DNA of 64,000 bases, taken from positions 2,131,752 through 2,195,751 of the forward strand of contig NW_019091383.1 of the NCBI RefSeq assembly GCF_001949145.1, read 5' to 3'. Below the pieces are notes generated by a model. That model saw nothing but the letters and a program-made list of their open reading frames with translations. It was not told the DNA's origin and made no database searches. The position numbers and the translations under genes were made by a program. This document shows, in pieces, positions 1 through 12,600 of the stretch; the first letter of the stretch is position 1, and every line of letters starts with the position of its first letter. The stretch is from Acanthaster planci (taxonomy: Eukaryota; Echinodermata; Asteroidea; Valvatida; Acanthasteridae).

Positions 1-3000
1 GTAACGAAGAAGAAAGGGCAAAAAATTCAGCACATGATTGATTTGTGCATAGAGCGGGCATTGTTTTCATTTACATAAAACCGACAGGATTCTGCGAGTT
101 TCAATACCCGCTACCGGTCCCTTTGTTCGAAGGGCGTCTGTAAGACGTCTGGAGACTGTGTACCAGACGACGGGATCCAGTCTAGTGAAATGCACACATT
201 AGGGTCACGTTGCTACCAGCAAAATGAACACTCCCGACAAACCTGGCTCTGTTCAACCCATGAGGGGTGCTTCTGGTCAAGGCAAAACGTTCCGACGTGG
301 GCTTTATGGCACTTTTCCTCTCGCGCCAAGACCAACCAAATAATAATCAAGCCTATCAGTTCTTTAAAAGGATTTGATGAATCGAAAATAAGCGCTTTAT
401 TGTTCCCTAGCAATTTTAAGACTTACTCCACCTAACAAGCCTCCCAGAACACCAACATCATAAGAAATATAACACTGACGGATATTTTCTGATATGTATA
501 TTAATAAAACAAAATCTCTGAGAAAACGAATCACCACGGAAGGGTTGCGAAACACTCTTAGCTTCCCCGTCATCTTCCCCCAACACAGCCTCCATTGTCG
601 GCCCCCCCCCCGGAGTGTTCATTTTCTTTATTGAAGCAAGGCCACTATCGACTTCGCACTATTCAAGCATTTGCTTCAATTATTGAAACTCAATGTGGAA
701 GAACAAAGTACATGTATTTAACATGTACAATACGTAAAGGATAAGGGAGGCGTGAAGGGTGCTTACTTGTGCGGAATAACATCACAGCCGTGGTATATAT
801 TATAGTCCACGCTGCATCTCCAGTAGAGCATTGTGACACACATACAGCCCACGAGTATTTATATGCCGGTGTCAAAAAGTATTTGTGTAGTATATTTTCA
901 GGATAGAGTTACCGCAAAACTATATGGGGAAAATACGCCAGCGTGCCACGTATAGGTAAAGTAGAACGTCAGTTTCTTGTGTTACACATCGACCATCAAT
1001 ATGGATTATTGGCCACCGTTATGGATTACACGTTGACTTTATTGCAGTACAAATCTGTCTTGGTAGTCTCACAATGGAGTCGTTTTACAGCTTAATTTCT
1101 CAATTTTAATTCTTAACGAATATCCATTAAAAACAACACCAAAATTAGATAAACCAGGAAAAAGTTTAATCATATATCAAACAGACCTACACATGTTTCA
1201 TGTCCAAGGTGACATGTTCCATAGTGTGTTGCTGCGGTTATTTTGATAGGAACATGTGCTTTTACTACTGTGTTAATTGTGTTGTTTTGGCGCAAATATC
1301 AATCAATATGTTAAGTACACATTACGGGTACCATACACCTTGTTGCTGTCGAATTTTGTCTGGTTGCTGGTGCGATTTTTCCCCTCGACTTCCTCAAGGA
1401 ACGTCGCGGTGCTGTCAAAGTCGCATTATCGGCCTCACGTACTCCCTAAAACGAAAAAGACGAGGCCTTAATTAAAAAAGGTAAGGGAAGGAAACCTTCA
1501 TCTCCCAGAAGACTCCAAAGTGGTGATGGAATTATTCTTCGCACGGCCACCATTCCGGGAAATCGCCCACAGAATGTCCGGTGTCATGCTGTGGCGTGTA
1601 TCAAGTCATTTAACCAATCAGCCGGACGGTGTCAAAAGTGATGAGATGCGAACATGGGAACATCGCCTTCAATTTTCAGAATCAATTTCTGTTTATTTCT
1701 TCGAGTCCTGAACTAGACGGACCAAACTTGGGATGTACATGTATTTAGTTGTCTGGTTCACTACACTAGGTATCTCCGGAGTGAAACAGGCAAGAAAATG
1801 TGACAAGGGCTAGGGGAAATTAAAAATGTTAAGTGTAAAGGAAAGTACCAGTCAAAAGAAACACTTCCTCTTTTTAATACGAAATTCTGATATAGGGAGT
1901 GTTAAGGAGATTTTGATCGCAGCTAGTTAAATACATAGGTTTTCCTGGCCAATATCGGAAAATGCGCTGTTTAATTGGTAAAATAAAAATTCAAGTTGTT
2001 GTAGATTTTGAAAAAGACTTAAAACCTGGTTTCAATTTTGCAACACGAGCATTCGACATCGTTTTGCATCCTTCAAATAAACGAGTATGCATTACGTTTT
2101 ATTTAGGCGTTTACAAATACATGATTAGGATTTCGATTTGACGTTTTCTTTGCCAATTGTAACCAATTCGCAATCTTATTCACTGAAAATCTGTCTTTTA
2201 CGCTAAACCTTCGGTATTGAGTATTCATTTCCATTTGCTGTAATTCAAATTCACCAAATTTGCTTTTGATTAGAAATATACAGGGTTACAGCAATCATGA
2301 CACCACTTTGATAATGGATGAAATGTTACTCATGAAGACTTATAGTGTGTTTATTATCAAACTGTACACCAATTATCTTCCCGCTCAGCCATTGCAAGAA
2401 GGCCATGTGTGAACATTTCTGTGCTTGTGGCAAAAACGTAACACGAAAAGGAACGGTTACCTTAGCATCGGTGTTTGTATAGGATTTGTACAATAGTCGG
2501 CAAGTTTTAAAGACAACATGAACGGTCTATTTCAGTCATGAATATTCCCACATTTAACCATTCAACTAAACACTTTTAAGAATATAACTTCTGTTAGTAC
2601 GCATTTTGACCAGCCATACCTTAGATAACACTTCGCGCGAAATTGCCTGCACATTTTGCGAAATAGAGTGAGTTCAAATCACGATGAATGCAGGACTGCA
2701 TAGGTAAATTGGCTTTCGCGCAAAGATGAATGTCAACATTCTAAACCAGTGCAATATCGAGAAATTGAACGCTGACTTTGTACGAAAGAATGCACCCTCA
2801 CTGAAATAGAATTTATATTTGTTAAATAGAAACAGAGATTTCGATGTTCATTCCACTTCGCTCAAAAATGAATGCTGCCATTACTTATTCATTTACACAT
2901 TTTCCGAAATTGGCCGGGAAAACCTATATTAGCATGATATACTGGCCCAATTTCCACTCTATAGAAAAACACGTAAATGTACAAGTACCCCTCACATTCA

Positions 3001-4572
3001 AAGCGAAATCACCCGTGGCTGATTAGTAGTATCGTGAACTAGTATTCACAACGAACTGCGTCGAGCGTCGCCTATTCGACATACGACGTATCTAAACACA
3101 ATACGAAGGCATCCTTGTGAGGTGTCGGTTTGTCTTGTCGTCACTTCCGCTCCGCTATTGTAAAAGGTCCATAATTATACCGAGTCTATACAGAGTAGAC
3201 GCTATACAGTCGTGCCTTCGTATCGTCATGTCCAGGCGAGGGGAGGGGGCTGCGACGGAAAAGGATGAAACATGCATCTCCTTATTAGACTGGAAAGGAC
3301 GACGATTGAACGTACGACCCACGACAAGACGTCACTTAAAAAGCAATGAAGAGGGGGCCACTGGACGGCAATAGAGAGCGACAAAAGGATCCGTCGTGCC
3401 GTCATGTGCATGGTCTCGTTCTGCGTTGAATAAGAAACACGGCGTGTCGTCAATGGACAAACGTTTCAACCACAAGGGTTATAGGATTGTTTGCCGAGAG
3501 CTAGTTACATGGTATTCGCTATTTTAGCTATCTCGTGCACGGCCAAAGAACAACCAAAGCATGATACCCGTAGCAACCAAAGAACTATACACATGATGTG
3601 CAAATGCCTACCGGCGAGGGCGTTGGATGCATAGAGCTATATATGAAAACACTATAACTCCATGGTTTGATGTCACTTACATTCTGAAGCGCTAGCGCAA
3701 CGGAGCTGGGTTCAAACATCTAGTTTAAAGAAGTGCTCGTGAATTTTTAACAAATTCCTCATTCAAATAGATGTACAAGTATTTTATATGTAGTTAGGTC
3801 AAATTAATCAGTCATCGCTTAAATCAGGCAGAATCTGTTGGAGAGGTGTTATAAAGCAGATATCGATTATTACTTTATCTCGTGTTGCAGTTAAAGTAGC
3901 CTCCCGAGATGATTACGTCTTGGACCATCACATACGTGAAACCAAAGATACATGTATAAGAAACATTCTTCAGCTATGCGTGGGACTCACGGGAGCGCAC
4001 AGTAGCATGACGCGCATGATGTCAATTGATGGTGTTAAGAATACAGCACTGTTTTCAACAACGGCAGGTAATTTTCGGGACGAGTGGGAACATTGCCTAT
4101 TTTGCCCCAGGGTCTTTAAATATTTTGTGGCCTGTTTTTCTTTGAATTGGAACCCAAGATCGGGCAGGTCAGAAGTGGCAGAAAAAAAGGGTTCCCTAAT
4201 GAAATCTCACCTGTAGTTCGGAGTGAATCGAGGACGTTAAACGAGAGGGGCAAAAGGTACTGTCCGATGACGTCAGTAGAAAAAAAATCCCTGCATTGCA
4301 CAGGGTGTAATTCAGCTGTGCAAGAACCGAGAAAATTCACAGAAACTTACACACATTTTCTGATCACCAGGAAATAAAACAGTGCTTCTTGCAACAGTCT
4401 TAGGGGAATCGGTTCTATATGTAGTAACATTTTTTAAAGTAATTGGTCGCTGTCTTTCTTGGGGTCGTTCTTATCGTTGGCGTCCACAACCGACACGCTA
4501 CCCGCCGTATCCGTAGACAGGGTTCACTACCACAAGGCAAGGACCTCGCTCCATGCTCACACTATAGACACA
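1..4572. other. gene-poor stretch, no supported gene
   Basis: Only short scattered open frames occur here on both strands, and none has splice sites, codon pattern or a product I recognise. The segment at 252-283 (a 'gaggggtgcttctggtcaagg'-like phrase) recurs in similar form at 9517-9548, so at least part of it is dispersed repeat. A C10 run lies near 601. Around 2590-3000 words such as GAATGC recur at loose intervals, as they also do at 13840-14080. Confidence 0.5.
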
Positions 4573-4849
4573 GGCATCATTTCAAAATTCCTATTGGTTG
4601 ACCAAAAGACAGGGCCATCCGACCGATAACAGTGGCTTGTGTCGAGTAAATAATGGAGGGGGTGTTGCTCCACTGAAACAACACAGCCTTGGAAGAAATG
4701 CAACTAAAAAGGCATTTATCAGTTAGAATTAGCCACTTGAGAACTCTCAACCTGATAGCCAACCGATAATAAATGTAATAAATTTTTCCGACCGATACCG
4801 GGTAGGTGTCTGTCCGACACCTACCCGATAAGAATTTTGAAATGGTGCC
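4573..4849. mobile_element. MITE with ~22-bp terminal inverted repeats
   Basis: The left end reads GGCATCATTTCAAAATTCCT and the reverse complement of the right end reads GGCACCATTTCAAAATTCTT, an inverted repeat about 22 bp long with few mismatches. Inside the right end is a perfect 12-bp hairpin (4799-4810 with 4816-4827, 5-nt loop). No transposase coding is present, so this is a non-autonomous element. The long minus-strand open frame over this region (4577-5131) overlaps the element and is probably spurious. Superfamily not assigned, because no clear target-site duplication is visible. Confidence 0.6.
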
Positions 4850-6666
4850 ATACATAAAATTGCAATTTAGACGATCGTACTCGGAGTTTGCTGCCACCCA
4901 CAGTTCGAAAGAGTACATTAGGAAGCACGATTCACGTAGTCTCTCCTCAACTATGTGCTGTGGGAAAAAGGGGGGGGGTGTAGTGATTCTTCTCCTCTTA
5001 TCCAGCCTGGGCCGATGATTGACAACATTGTGGTTTGTGCGACAGTTACAGCAGACAGTTGCACACACAATCCAACAGGCACGTTCAATTTCATCGGGGA
5101 GGTTTTGCCCACGAAAAATCATATTTTTCATTGAATTTTCACCAACTTATTTTATTTTATAAGCAGTCTTCACTCTGTGCTGTACGGAGTTTGTGAGAAA
5201 TCAACTCTCCACAGTTGTCCCGTAATTATATTAATCTCTTTGGTTTGTTTCTCGAAGGATCTTGACCAGCTGAATAATGATGCTAAAGTGGATAACATTG
5301 TTTTGCGGGGTATAGGGGTTTTTCACGTGACGTAACATGACGGGTAAAGGCATTTCAGGAAGCGTGCGCATGCATTTTTTAATCTGTGTAGTTTCCAGTA
5401 TGCCAGGAAGTTGAAAAACTTTGAAGGCGCGTGCGTTTCCGCGCACATTCGCGTAAATTGAACGCTAACGTGATGACTGAAAATTTTCTGTCCGGTTCAT
5501 ACACGTGCACGCACGACTGAATGCAAACTTCCATTGGATGTGCGTTAATGTCTTGTTCCATGGTACTATGTAGCTCAGGGTCCACCCCAAAAGTACATTC
5601 CCGTAAAAGTAAATTGCCTAGATCTGCACGCGCGTGCTCACATCAAGCAAAAAAGAACCGTTGTGTCTGCCGCCACCAAGCGTCTCAAAGTCTGCCATTA
5701 TTAGTGGGTTGACCGATAAATTTTTGAGAAATTCTCACACAAAGCAGACCAACCCTAAAACGAAGGAATTTTAACTGCCCGGAAAGTAGCCTTTTTGAAA
5801 ATGCATCTCTCTGCATTACGACTGAATAGTGCCACTTTTGTACCCGACTGCATCCAACTTACTCAGAATTGGAAGCCCTGATTCCGGGCCTGAGGTTGAG
5901 TCTCATGACGCTCTAGTATGGAATATTTTGAGTGTATAACTAATATGAATGAACTCGACGGACATATTTATGGCCTATTTGTTTGGGTGCACCCCTCAAC
6001 CTCGACCCCACGGGCTGCGTGCGCGTTAGCTCTTTGTACAGTGGGCGTGGTTTAAACTGAAGTGACGTCACACTTACGAACCGGATAGTACCTGGTTTTT
6101 TACCTGCTTCATCATTTTCTACAAAACCTACTTTCATTGAGTCAAGAGGAGGGGCAGCCCTTATCAGCAATGCACGGCGCTACCGGCACGATAGCGGCCC
6201 CAGTATGTTGGTTGGCAATTACGTTTCCCCTTTCCGGCTCCGTACACGAACACATTTCCACAGCACAAGCTAATCGTGACAACGCGCAGCTGGTGTGACT
6301 TTCGCACCAACAGAGTACCAGACCATGGAGGGAGATACGTACCAGCCACACCTTGTTGCCTCTTGGGGGAATGGCCCAAAAGGTCTTGAGAGTGGCGTCC
6401 GTCCCGGTCTATCTGTTTGGGCTTGTATATCTACACAAATTAGGGCCACATTTTGTGTCGCATTTAGCGGGTTGCTGCATATCATGGTTTGTTAAGGGGA
6501 AAATCAATTTCGGGCGGGTGTGAGTACAGACGAATTTGTGAAAAGAATGATCCTCCTTAATGCAGGGCAGTGATGAAAAAGAAAGTGAACTTTGAATGCT
6601 TTATTTTACTTCCCTACTAAACTCCAAAAGCTTGGTGACTTTAATGGGGACCATTTCATCTAATCA
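4850..6666. other. upstream flank of the secreted-protein gene; dispersed repeat at 6041-6086
   Basis: No gene is supported. CG-rich phrases such as 'cctcgaccccacgggctgcg' near 5990 recur at 7700-7820, 8260-8290 and 9360-9450 in either orientation and mark a dispersed repeat family. The 5' UTR and promoter of the downstream gene must lie in the right part of this stretch, but I see no clear TATA box. Confidence 0.4.
6041..6086. repeat. 46-bp dispersed repeat carrying a CRE/ATF palindrome (copy 1)
   Basis: GTGGGCGTGGTTTAAACTGA followed by AGTGACGTCAC and CTTACGAACCGGAT is found almost unchanged at 23424-23469. The palindrome TGACGTCA is the known core binding site of CREB/ATF bZIP factors. 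This copy lies about 600 bp upstream of the first coding exon of the secreted-protein gene. Whether it acts as an enhancer is unknown. Confidence 0.6.
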
Positions 6667-6673
6667 ATGGAAT
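6667..6673 (+). CDS. coding exon 1 (7 nt) of the secreted-protein gene
   Basis: ATGGAAT followed by a consensus donor GTAAGT. It supplies M-E and the first base of a Leu codon completed by TG at 7141. I chose this start because the next exon has a strong pyrimidine-rich acceptor (tcttttcttccgtag) and lacks its own in-frame ATG, and because joining here yields a textbook signal peptide. The other nearby ATG, at 7100 in a strong Kozak context, is in a different frame and stops after 27 codons. Confidence 0.6.
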
Positions 6674-9600
6674 GTAAGTCTGCTACTGCTATAATGACAA
6701 ATTATGAAACTTCATGAATCCTAAAATTGTGCAACATCGTTTTTGGTGCCAGAAAGGTCAACGCAGATAGCGACAGCAGTCGGTAAACTTTAAAAAAATA
6801 TTGGAAACAGACATTTATGTCTTTTAGAATTTAACACCATATTATACACTTTCGTGGTCAGTGTGGTCAGTTATACTAACGATGACGTACCTTGCTAAGC
6901 TGCTTTATTAACATTTTTCTCAGTAACAACAACCTTTTTTTTAAAGTAGCTGTCGAATTTCCTGCAAAATTCAAGCGTTAACGCTGCATGGTGTGTTATT
7001 TAAGTGTGCACAACGTCTGTCGAAGTAGAAGACAACATTAATGGTACATCCTCTCGTCACCTCCTATTTTATATTAATCGTCCCAACTTTTGTGCCACCA
7101 TGGTGATATTGTGCTCGTTTTTTTGTCTTTTCTTCCGTAGTGGTTCTCTTTGTGGTAACCAGCAGTTTTGTGCAAGCCAGTGAGCAGGATTGTAACGAAT
7201 GGAGGCATTACATAACCAATGCAGACCGTTTCCGAGATGAGCTGAAAGAAAAATTGGACATACTCAAAGACAATTTGACGGCTCTTGCGCTTGAATTGAA
7301 CGATGAACACTGGCATGTGAGTATGTACACACAAATAGGTCCAGATTATCCAATAGGAACTGTAGCAACAGTTGCGGACGTCCTGCAAATAATGCCGGTA
7401 CTTGGGTGTGCCATGAAATGAACATAGTTTTTAAAAGGTTTCGGTATTTTCTGTGAATATTAAATGTTAGGAATGCTTCAATCCAATCGATTACAAAATT
7501 TAGTACAACTTAATAGCGTGAACTGCAGGACTCCAGTGCTGGCTGGCACTATAACATTATGGTTGTGGTGTTAGGCTTACGGACGAAAATCACGAAATAC
7601 AGAGTCACGAAACGCTTGTTCCTGATGTGAAAAACGCCGTAACTGCGTTGGCACTGCACTAGAACGCATATTCTTAAGCTCTAAGCGCGCTTGTATTATT
7701 TGGCGAGTTAAAACATCCTATGAGCCCAAAGCCCAACCTCGTTCCCATGGGCACAATCTTGCCACGCCTTGTTTGTTCCCGCCATGCCTTACGCACGCAG
7801 CCCATGAGGTCGAGGTTGCCCAAAGTCGGACCAAGAGAGGACGCAATTCGCTTCGAACGCAACAAAAAGGCTTTTTTTTTAATCACCGCAGAAGCGCACT
7901 TTATAATGGAGATCGATGGCGCGTTTGACAGGGAGCACGTTGAGTACGCGTACCCAATTTATTCCTAAATGTATGCTTTTTGCGTACACTCAGAACGCAT
8001 GCAAGAACCCGCTTGGAAAACTTACAACCACCTATATATTGACAAGTATATAATATAAAATCAGTGCTCTGAAACATGTGATTGTCCATATTCTGATCAC
8101 GGTGCTACGCAGCCCTTCCAAATTACAACCACCTGTCTTTCGGGAACAAAGCGTGCGTGGGTCTGGGTCTGGATGCGCTGAGTAGCTGCGCGTGCGTTGC
8201 TGTTCTCGAATAGCCTCGTACTGGGAATACGCTGTTGGAATATCGAACTGGCTCATTCTCCTCAACCTCGACAACGTGGGCTGCGCGCACGTTCCTTCAC
8301 TAGCCTGTGGTCGTGTAGAATACCAAAATTGCGGTGACTGGCTATTCAGAATGAATATAATTATATAAATTTAAAGTCAATCGCGCGGATATTTCGAAAG
8401 CTGCACGCACGCGCCCACGTATTCTTTTGCACGTCATGCACGCATAAATGTGCGTTGCGCAAAAACACACTGACTAAAGTCCTAATTAAAATACCCCAAA
8501 TGTGTGATTTCTAAATGGTCCTTTCCATAATATGCAAATTAGACAGGCGCATGCGTGCCGCTACTACCACTGGTTAGCAAGCGCGGACGTTAACACTGTC
8601 GGCAGTGTAGAGCTGCTATAATCATAACCTGGTGCGTTGAACGTCAATCAAAACCGTATTACAACCCTTGTCCGATACTTCAGCACGCTTTTCGCGAAAT
8701 TAAGTGACGTTTTCAGTGTCCTGAGGTTAGAAAGTAACAATTCCTTGTCTGCCAAGTTTGGCACTCATGTCAAACTATACTAGTACAGAAACGGCGTGTA
8801 TGTGCTCATAGTTGCGCGCGCATGGAGATTTGTATTGTTGCGTCATAGATTTGAGCAACTTTGCCAACCAGTGATAGTAATGCGATGCGCCTGCCTTATT
8901 TGCATATTTCATGGGGAAGGCCCATTATCCGCCCCGAGCTGAAGTGCAGCCCCAATCGGCGAAAGAAAGACAGCTGGTTACAAGTGGGATCCTGCACGCG
9001 TTCTGCGTGTGCGCAAAGACCATACATGCTGGAATTAGGTACTCGTACACGTACCTGCATAACTTGCGTACCTCATGGCGTGTCTGTGTGGTGATACCCA
9101 AAAAAGCTTGCCCTCTTTTGTAATATAAAATCAGTGCTCTGAGATATGTGATTGCCGAGCTTTCGGTAACTGAGTACCTTTCTCAGGGCAAGAACTGAAT
9201 CTGCTTGCCCTGAAGAAGGTACTCAGTTACCGAAAGCTCGGCAATCACACATTTCAGAGCACTGATTTGATATTATATTCTTGTCGTTATTCTGATGACG
9301 GTGCTACACAGTCTTCCATATTCATATGCCCTCTTTTGTTCCGCTCGGAGTGGATAGCAGTACCAGGGGTTAGATCGCGCAAGGCATGGTTGGCACCAAA
9401 ATGGCGAGGCAAGATCGTACCCATAGGAACGAGGTTGCCTAGTAACGGCTACTTTGGCGGGAAATGCGTTTCACTGGTTCACAAAGATGTTACACTCCCC
9501 ACCAACATGGTTCTTTTCAACCGATGAAGGGGTGCTTCTGCTCAAGGCGGATTAATCAAAGACGCATCCAACTCTCTAGGCGTTTTACAGCGTCATTCTA

Positions 9601-12600
9601 AAACTCCCCAGACAAATTGACCCGGGATTCAATCGACGTGTAAAAAGGGACACTTTTCCTGTACAGTTTGAGGATTTAGTATTTTCTGGGAGAAGACTAA
9701 ATTTGACAACTGGACCCACGGATTTTCAGACCACGACACATCCACACTTTTTGCAGTGACAGTCGACTGCAACCTTTGATTGCAGTGTGTACTGATACAG
9801 TCATTTGCAAAAAGTTTGAGATCACCTGAAATGTTATTGGTTTTTCTGTCACGGGACCGACTTTACATTGTCTTAATGAATGATTACTTAACATGTTTTA
9901 CAGTGGTGCGTAACATCGGCGTAGCGCTATATACCCGTTTGAATGAATTTGTTTCCAAAGGCAGCATGTCTTGTATGACATTGTCCGTAAGGATGCATGG
10001 GTTAAAAAAAACGGTCTAAGTAATGAGAAATAAAGAAGGGTACATTAGATATTAAACTAACATTTCAAATCATGGAAATGTAGTCAAATAGCTGTTTAAC
10101 CAAGATGCTAAGTTTACACATATTAAAATTAAATATAAGTTGCCATGATTGATTGGTTTAAGTTTGGTTTTTCTTCAGGTGAGTCATCTTGTATGAGTGG
10201 TCCTAAACTTTTGCAAATGACTGTACAATAGGCATGTTACCGATATTGAAATTATTTTGTTGCTTGAACTTCCATTACGGCGATGCTGCCTTTTTAAATT
10301 AACAAATTGGGAAGATTATAGAGTGAACATGAATTATATCGTACCACACTCCATGTGTCAAGATGGCAGTCTTTTCAAGAAATAACCTGCACTCTGAAAC
10401 CTCCCGGATCAGATTGACCAAGACTTGGGTCTCATTCGGCGTGACCCTTTCCGTCTCAATTATGACCCGGAAAGGGTCAAATACGACCTAAAAGTGGGTC
10501 ATTTTTGACCCAGAAAAAGGGTCAAAAATCTGACCCGGGAGTTTTTAGAGTGTGTCTTTTCGACAAAAGAGTCGAAAACCCAGACTGCAGGACGTCGTCG
10601 TGATATGCCGCATGGTGTTCCCATTTTGACAAACGCAAAGCCGAAACTGAAATGAAATGGCACCTTCAATTCTAAAGCGGTGTCCCGCCGCGGGCCAAAA
10701 TCTGTTCTGCAATCACATTTGCTAAACTCCTTAAGAGAAGGCTTTAGCTCTAAAGGTGGGCAATCTTACCAAAGAGAGTTCCCTGACGTAGCTAGTTGTT
10801 ATGACGGAGAACTTCTCTGAAATCGGAGCTTTTCTTTGTGCAAATTTAAATAAGTGCACATCAGCTCTGTTAAGTTTATTGGCAGTCAAATGAGCGATCA
10901 GTGCGTGACAGGAAAATGTGTGTTGGCACCCAGAGTTGATACAGTGATAACAATAATTAATCCATAGTAGTTGTGAATAATATAGGTTTTCCTGTAAATG
11001 TTTAAAACGTTTTTCGTTCAAATTCATAAAAGATTGAGGTAAAATACGTCTTGAGGAAAATCAAAACCGGAACGCAGACATTCAACAGTGAACTTAGATA
11101 CTGATCAATTTAAATGATCAGTGATTGATCTTTCTCAACATTTATCCATTCGATTTCGTTGGATTTTGATATCATTCGTCTCTATTGATAGATCATATAA
11201 GGACTGAATTAGTCTTTGTTCGATCGATTTTAAGAATATTACTATTACAATATTGCGCCTCAAAGAGTTTGCAACGCATTTTAATGATCACAAGGCGCGA
11301 AATCTGTCGACCCAATGCACGTTTGAAAAGGTCGACAGATTCCGCGCAAACGGTGATTGGTCAATGCGTTGCAAACTCTTGGAGGCGCACTATTGTGAAT
11401 CAACCGTATTTCATCAAATGGTGAGGAATGCACAGACGTACTTGGCACGGTGCATTGCAATCAAAGATATTGAAGATTTAACAACCTACCACATAAACAT
11501 GAAGAACTGAATCAATTGCTTGTGCAAGATGTGAAAATATATCTACGTTTTGGTTTTCGTAACATAGGCCTACTTATTTCTGGCATGAAATTAAACGTAT
11601 GTACAATTTATTGGCCTGTGTATACACCTTATCAGTTGTTGGTGCATAAAGTGGTTACAGAACTGAATGGGCACGCAAATATAAACGGAAAAAGAAATTT
11701 TGATTAAGGTAAAAAAAATTGAAGTACCGGTATGCAACCATGTCACAAATTTGAATGAAATAATAAAAATAATAATTTATTCATTTATAAAGCGCAATTT
11801 TCATAAAAATATGTTCAAATGCACTGTACATTAAAAAATAAGTATAAAATGCATCAGGAAAATACGCGTAACAGCGGTTTAAAACACTAGATAGAGCATA
11901 CATCTAAAACAAATGATAAAATTGAGCATATTAAATTTGACATCAAACAATAACGTCTGTAATAACGTGTACCAAATAAGACGAGGAGACAAGAAGACAA
12001 TTGCCGATCAAATCTACCCTAACCTGCCACCCAATTTCCAATACCCAACACACCATACCCAGCTCTAATCATGAAAATGGTGTCCAAAAGCCTCTTAAAA
12101 CAAATGAGTCTTTAATATAGATTTGAAGACACCCACACTATTTGCTCTACGAATATTATTTAACAGAGGAACATTCCAAAGTTTAGTAGCCGCAACGGAA
12201 AAAAGGATATCAGTACCGCTGATCGCAAAATGCCGAAATTGTTTCGTCTGTCGTACGTTTAGCAATAAGTGCGGACAATGAAATGGAATTGTCTTTCGCG
12301 AGAAAGTTTGGTGAATGTATGAAAATATTTTTTAAACAAGTGCAAGAAGGAGCGACCAGACAAAATTACACAGGCCTACGGGAATCTAATTAAGAGACGA
12401 TTTAGAAGTTAAACGTGTAAGAATTTAAATGACAAAAGTTTAACGATGTGTGGGAAGACCTTTATACTATAACTGATATTGCCTGTGAATGTTCCCCTCA
12501 GCCTCACCTCGATCTTCCGTTTCGTTCGTATTCACATGAAATGTGATACATGTAATGCCTATTTCATAACTATGATGCTAACATTTAAAATTTTAAAAAG

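Noticed and set aside
4577-5131. 184-codon minus-strand open frame
   Set aside because: It overlaps the MITE at 4573-4849, has no domain or coding-like pattern, and includes a homopolymer-rich stretch.
7100-7183. ATG in a strong Kozak context (GCCACCATGG) at 7100 as the start of the secreted protein
   Set aside because: It is in another frame and reaches a stop after 27 codons. The sequence before 7141 is a pyrimidine-rich splice acceptor.
9780-10019. 79-codon plus-strand open frame
   Set aside because: Nearly all of it lies inside a Tc1/mariner-like MITE.
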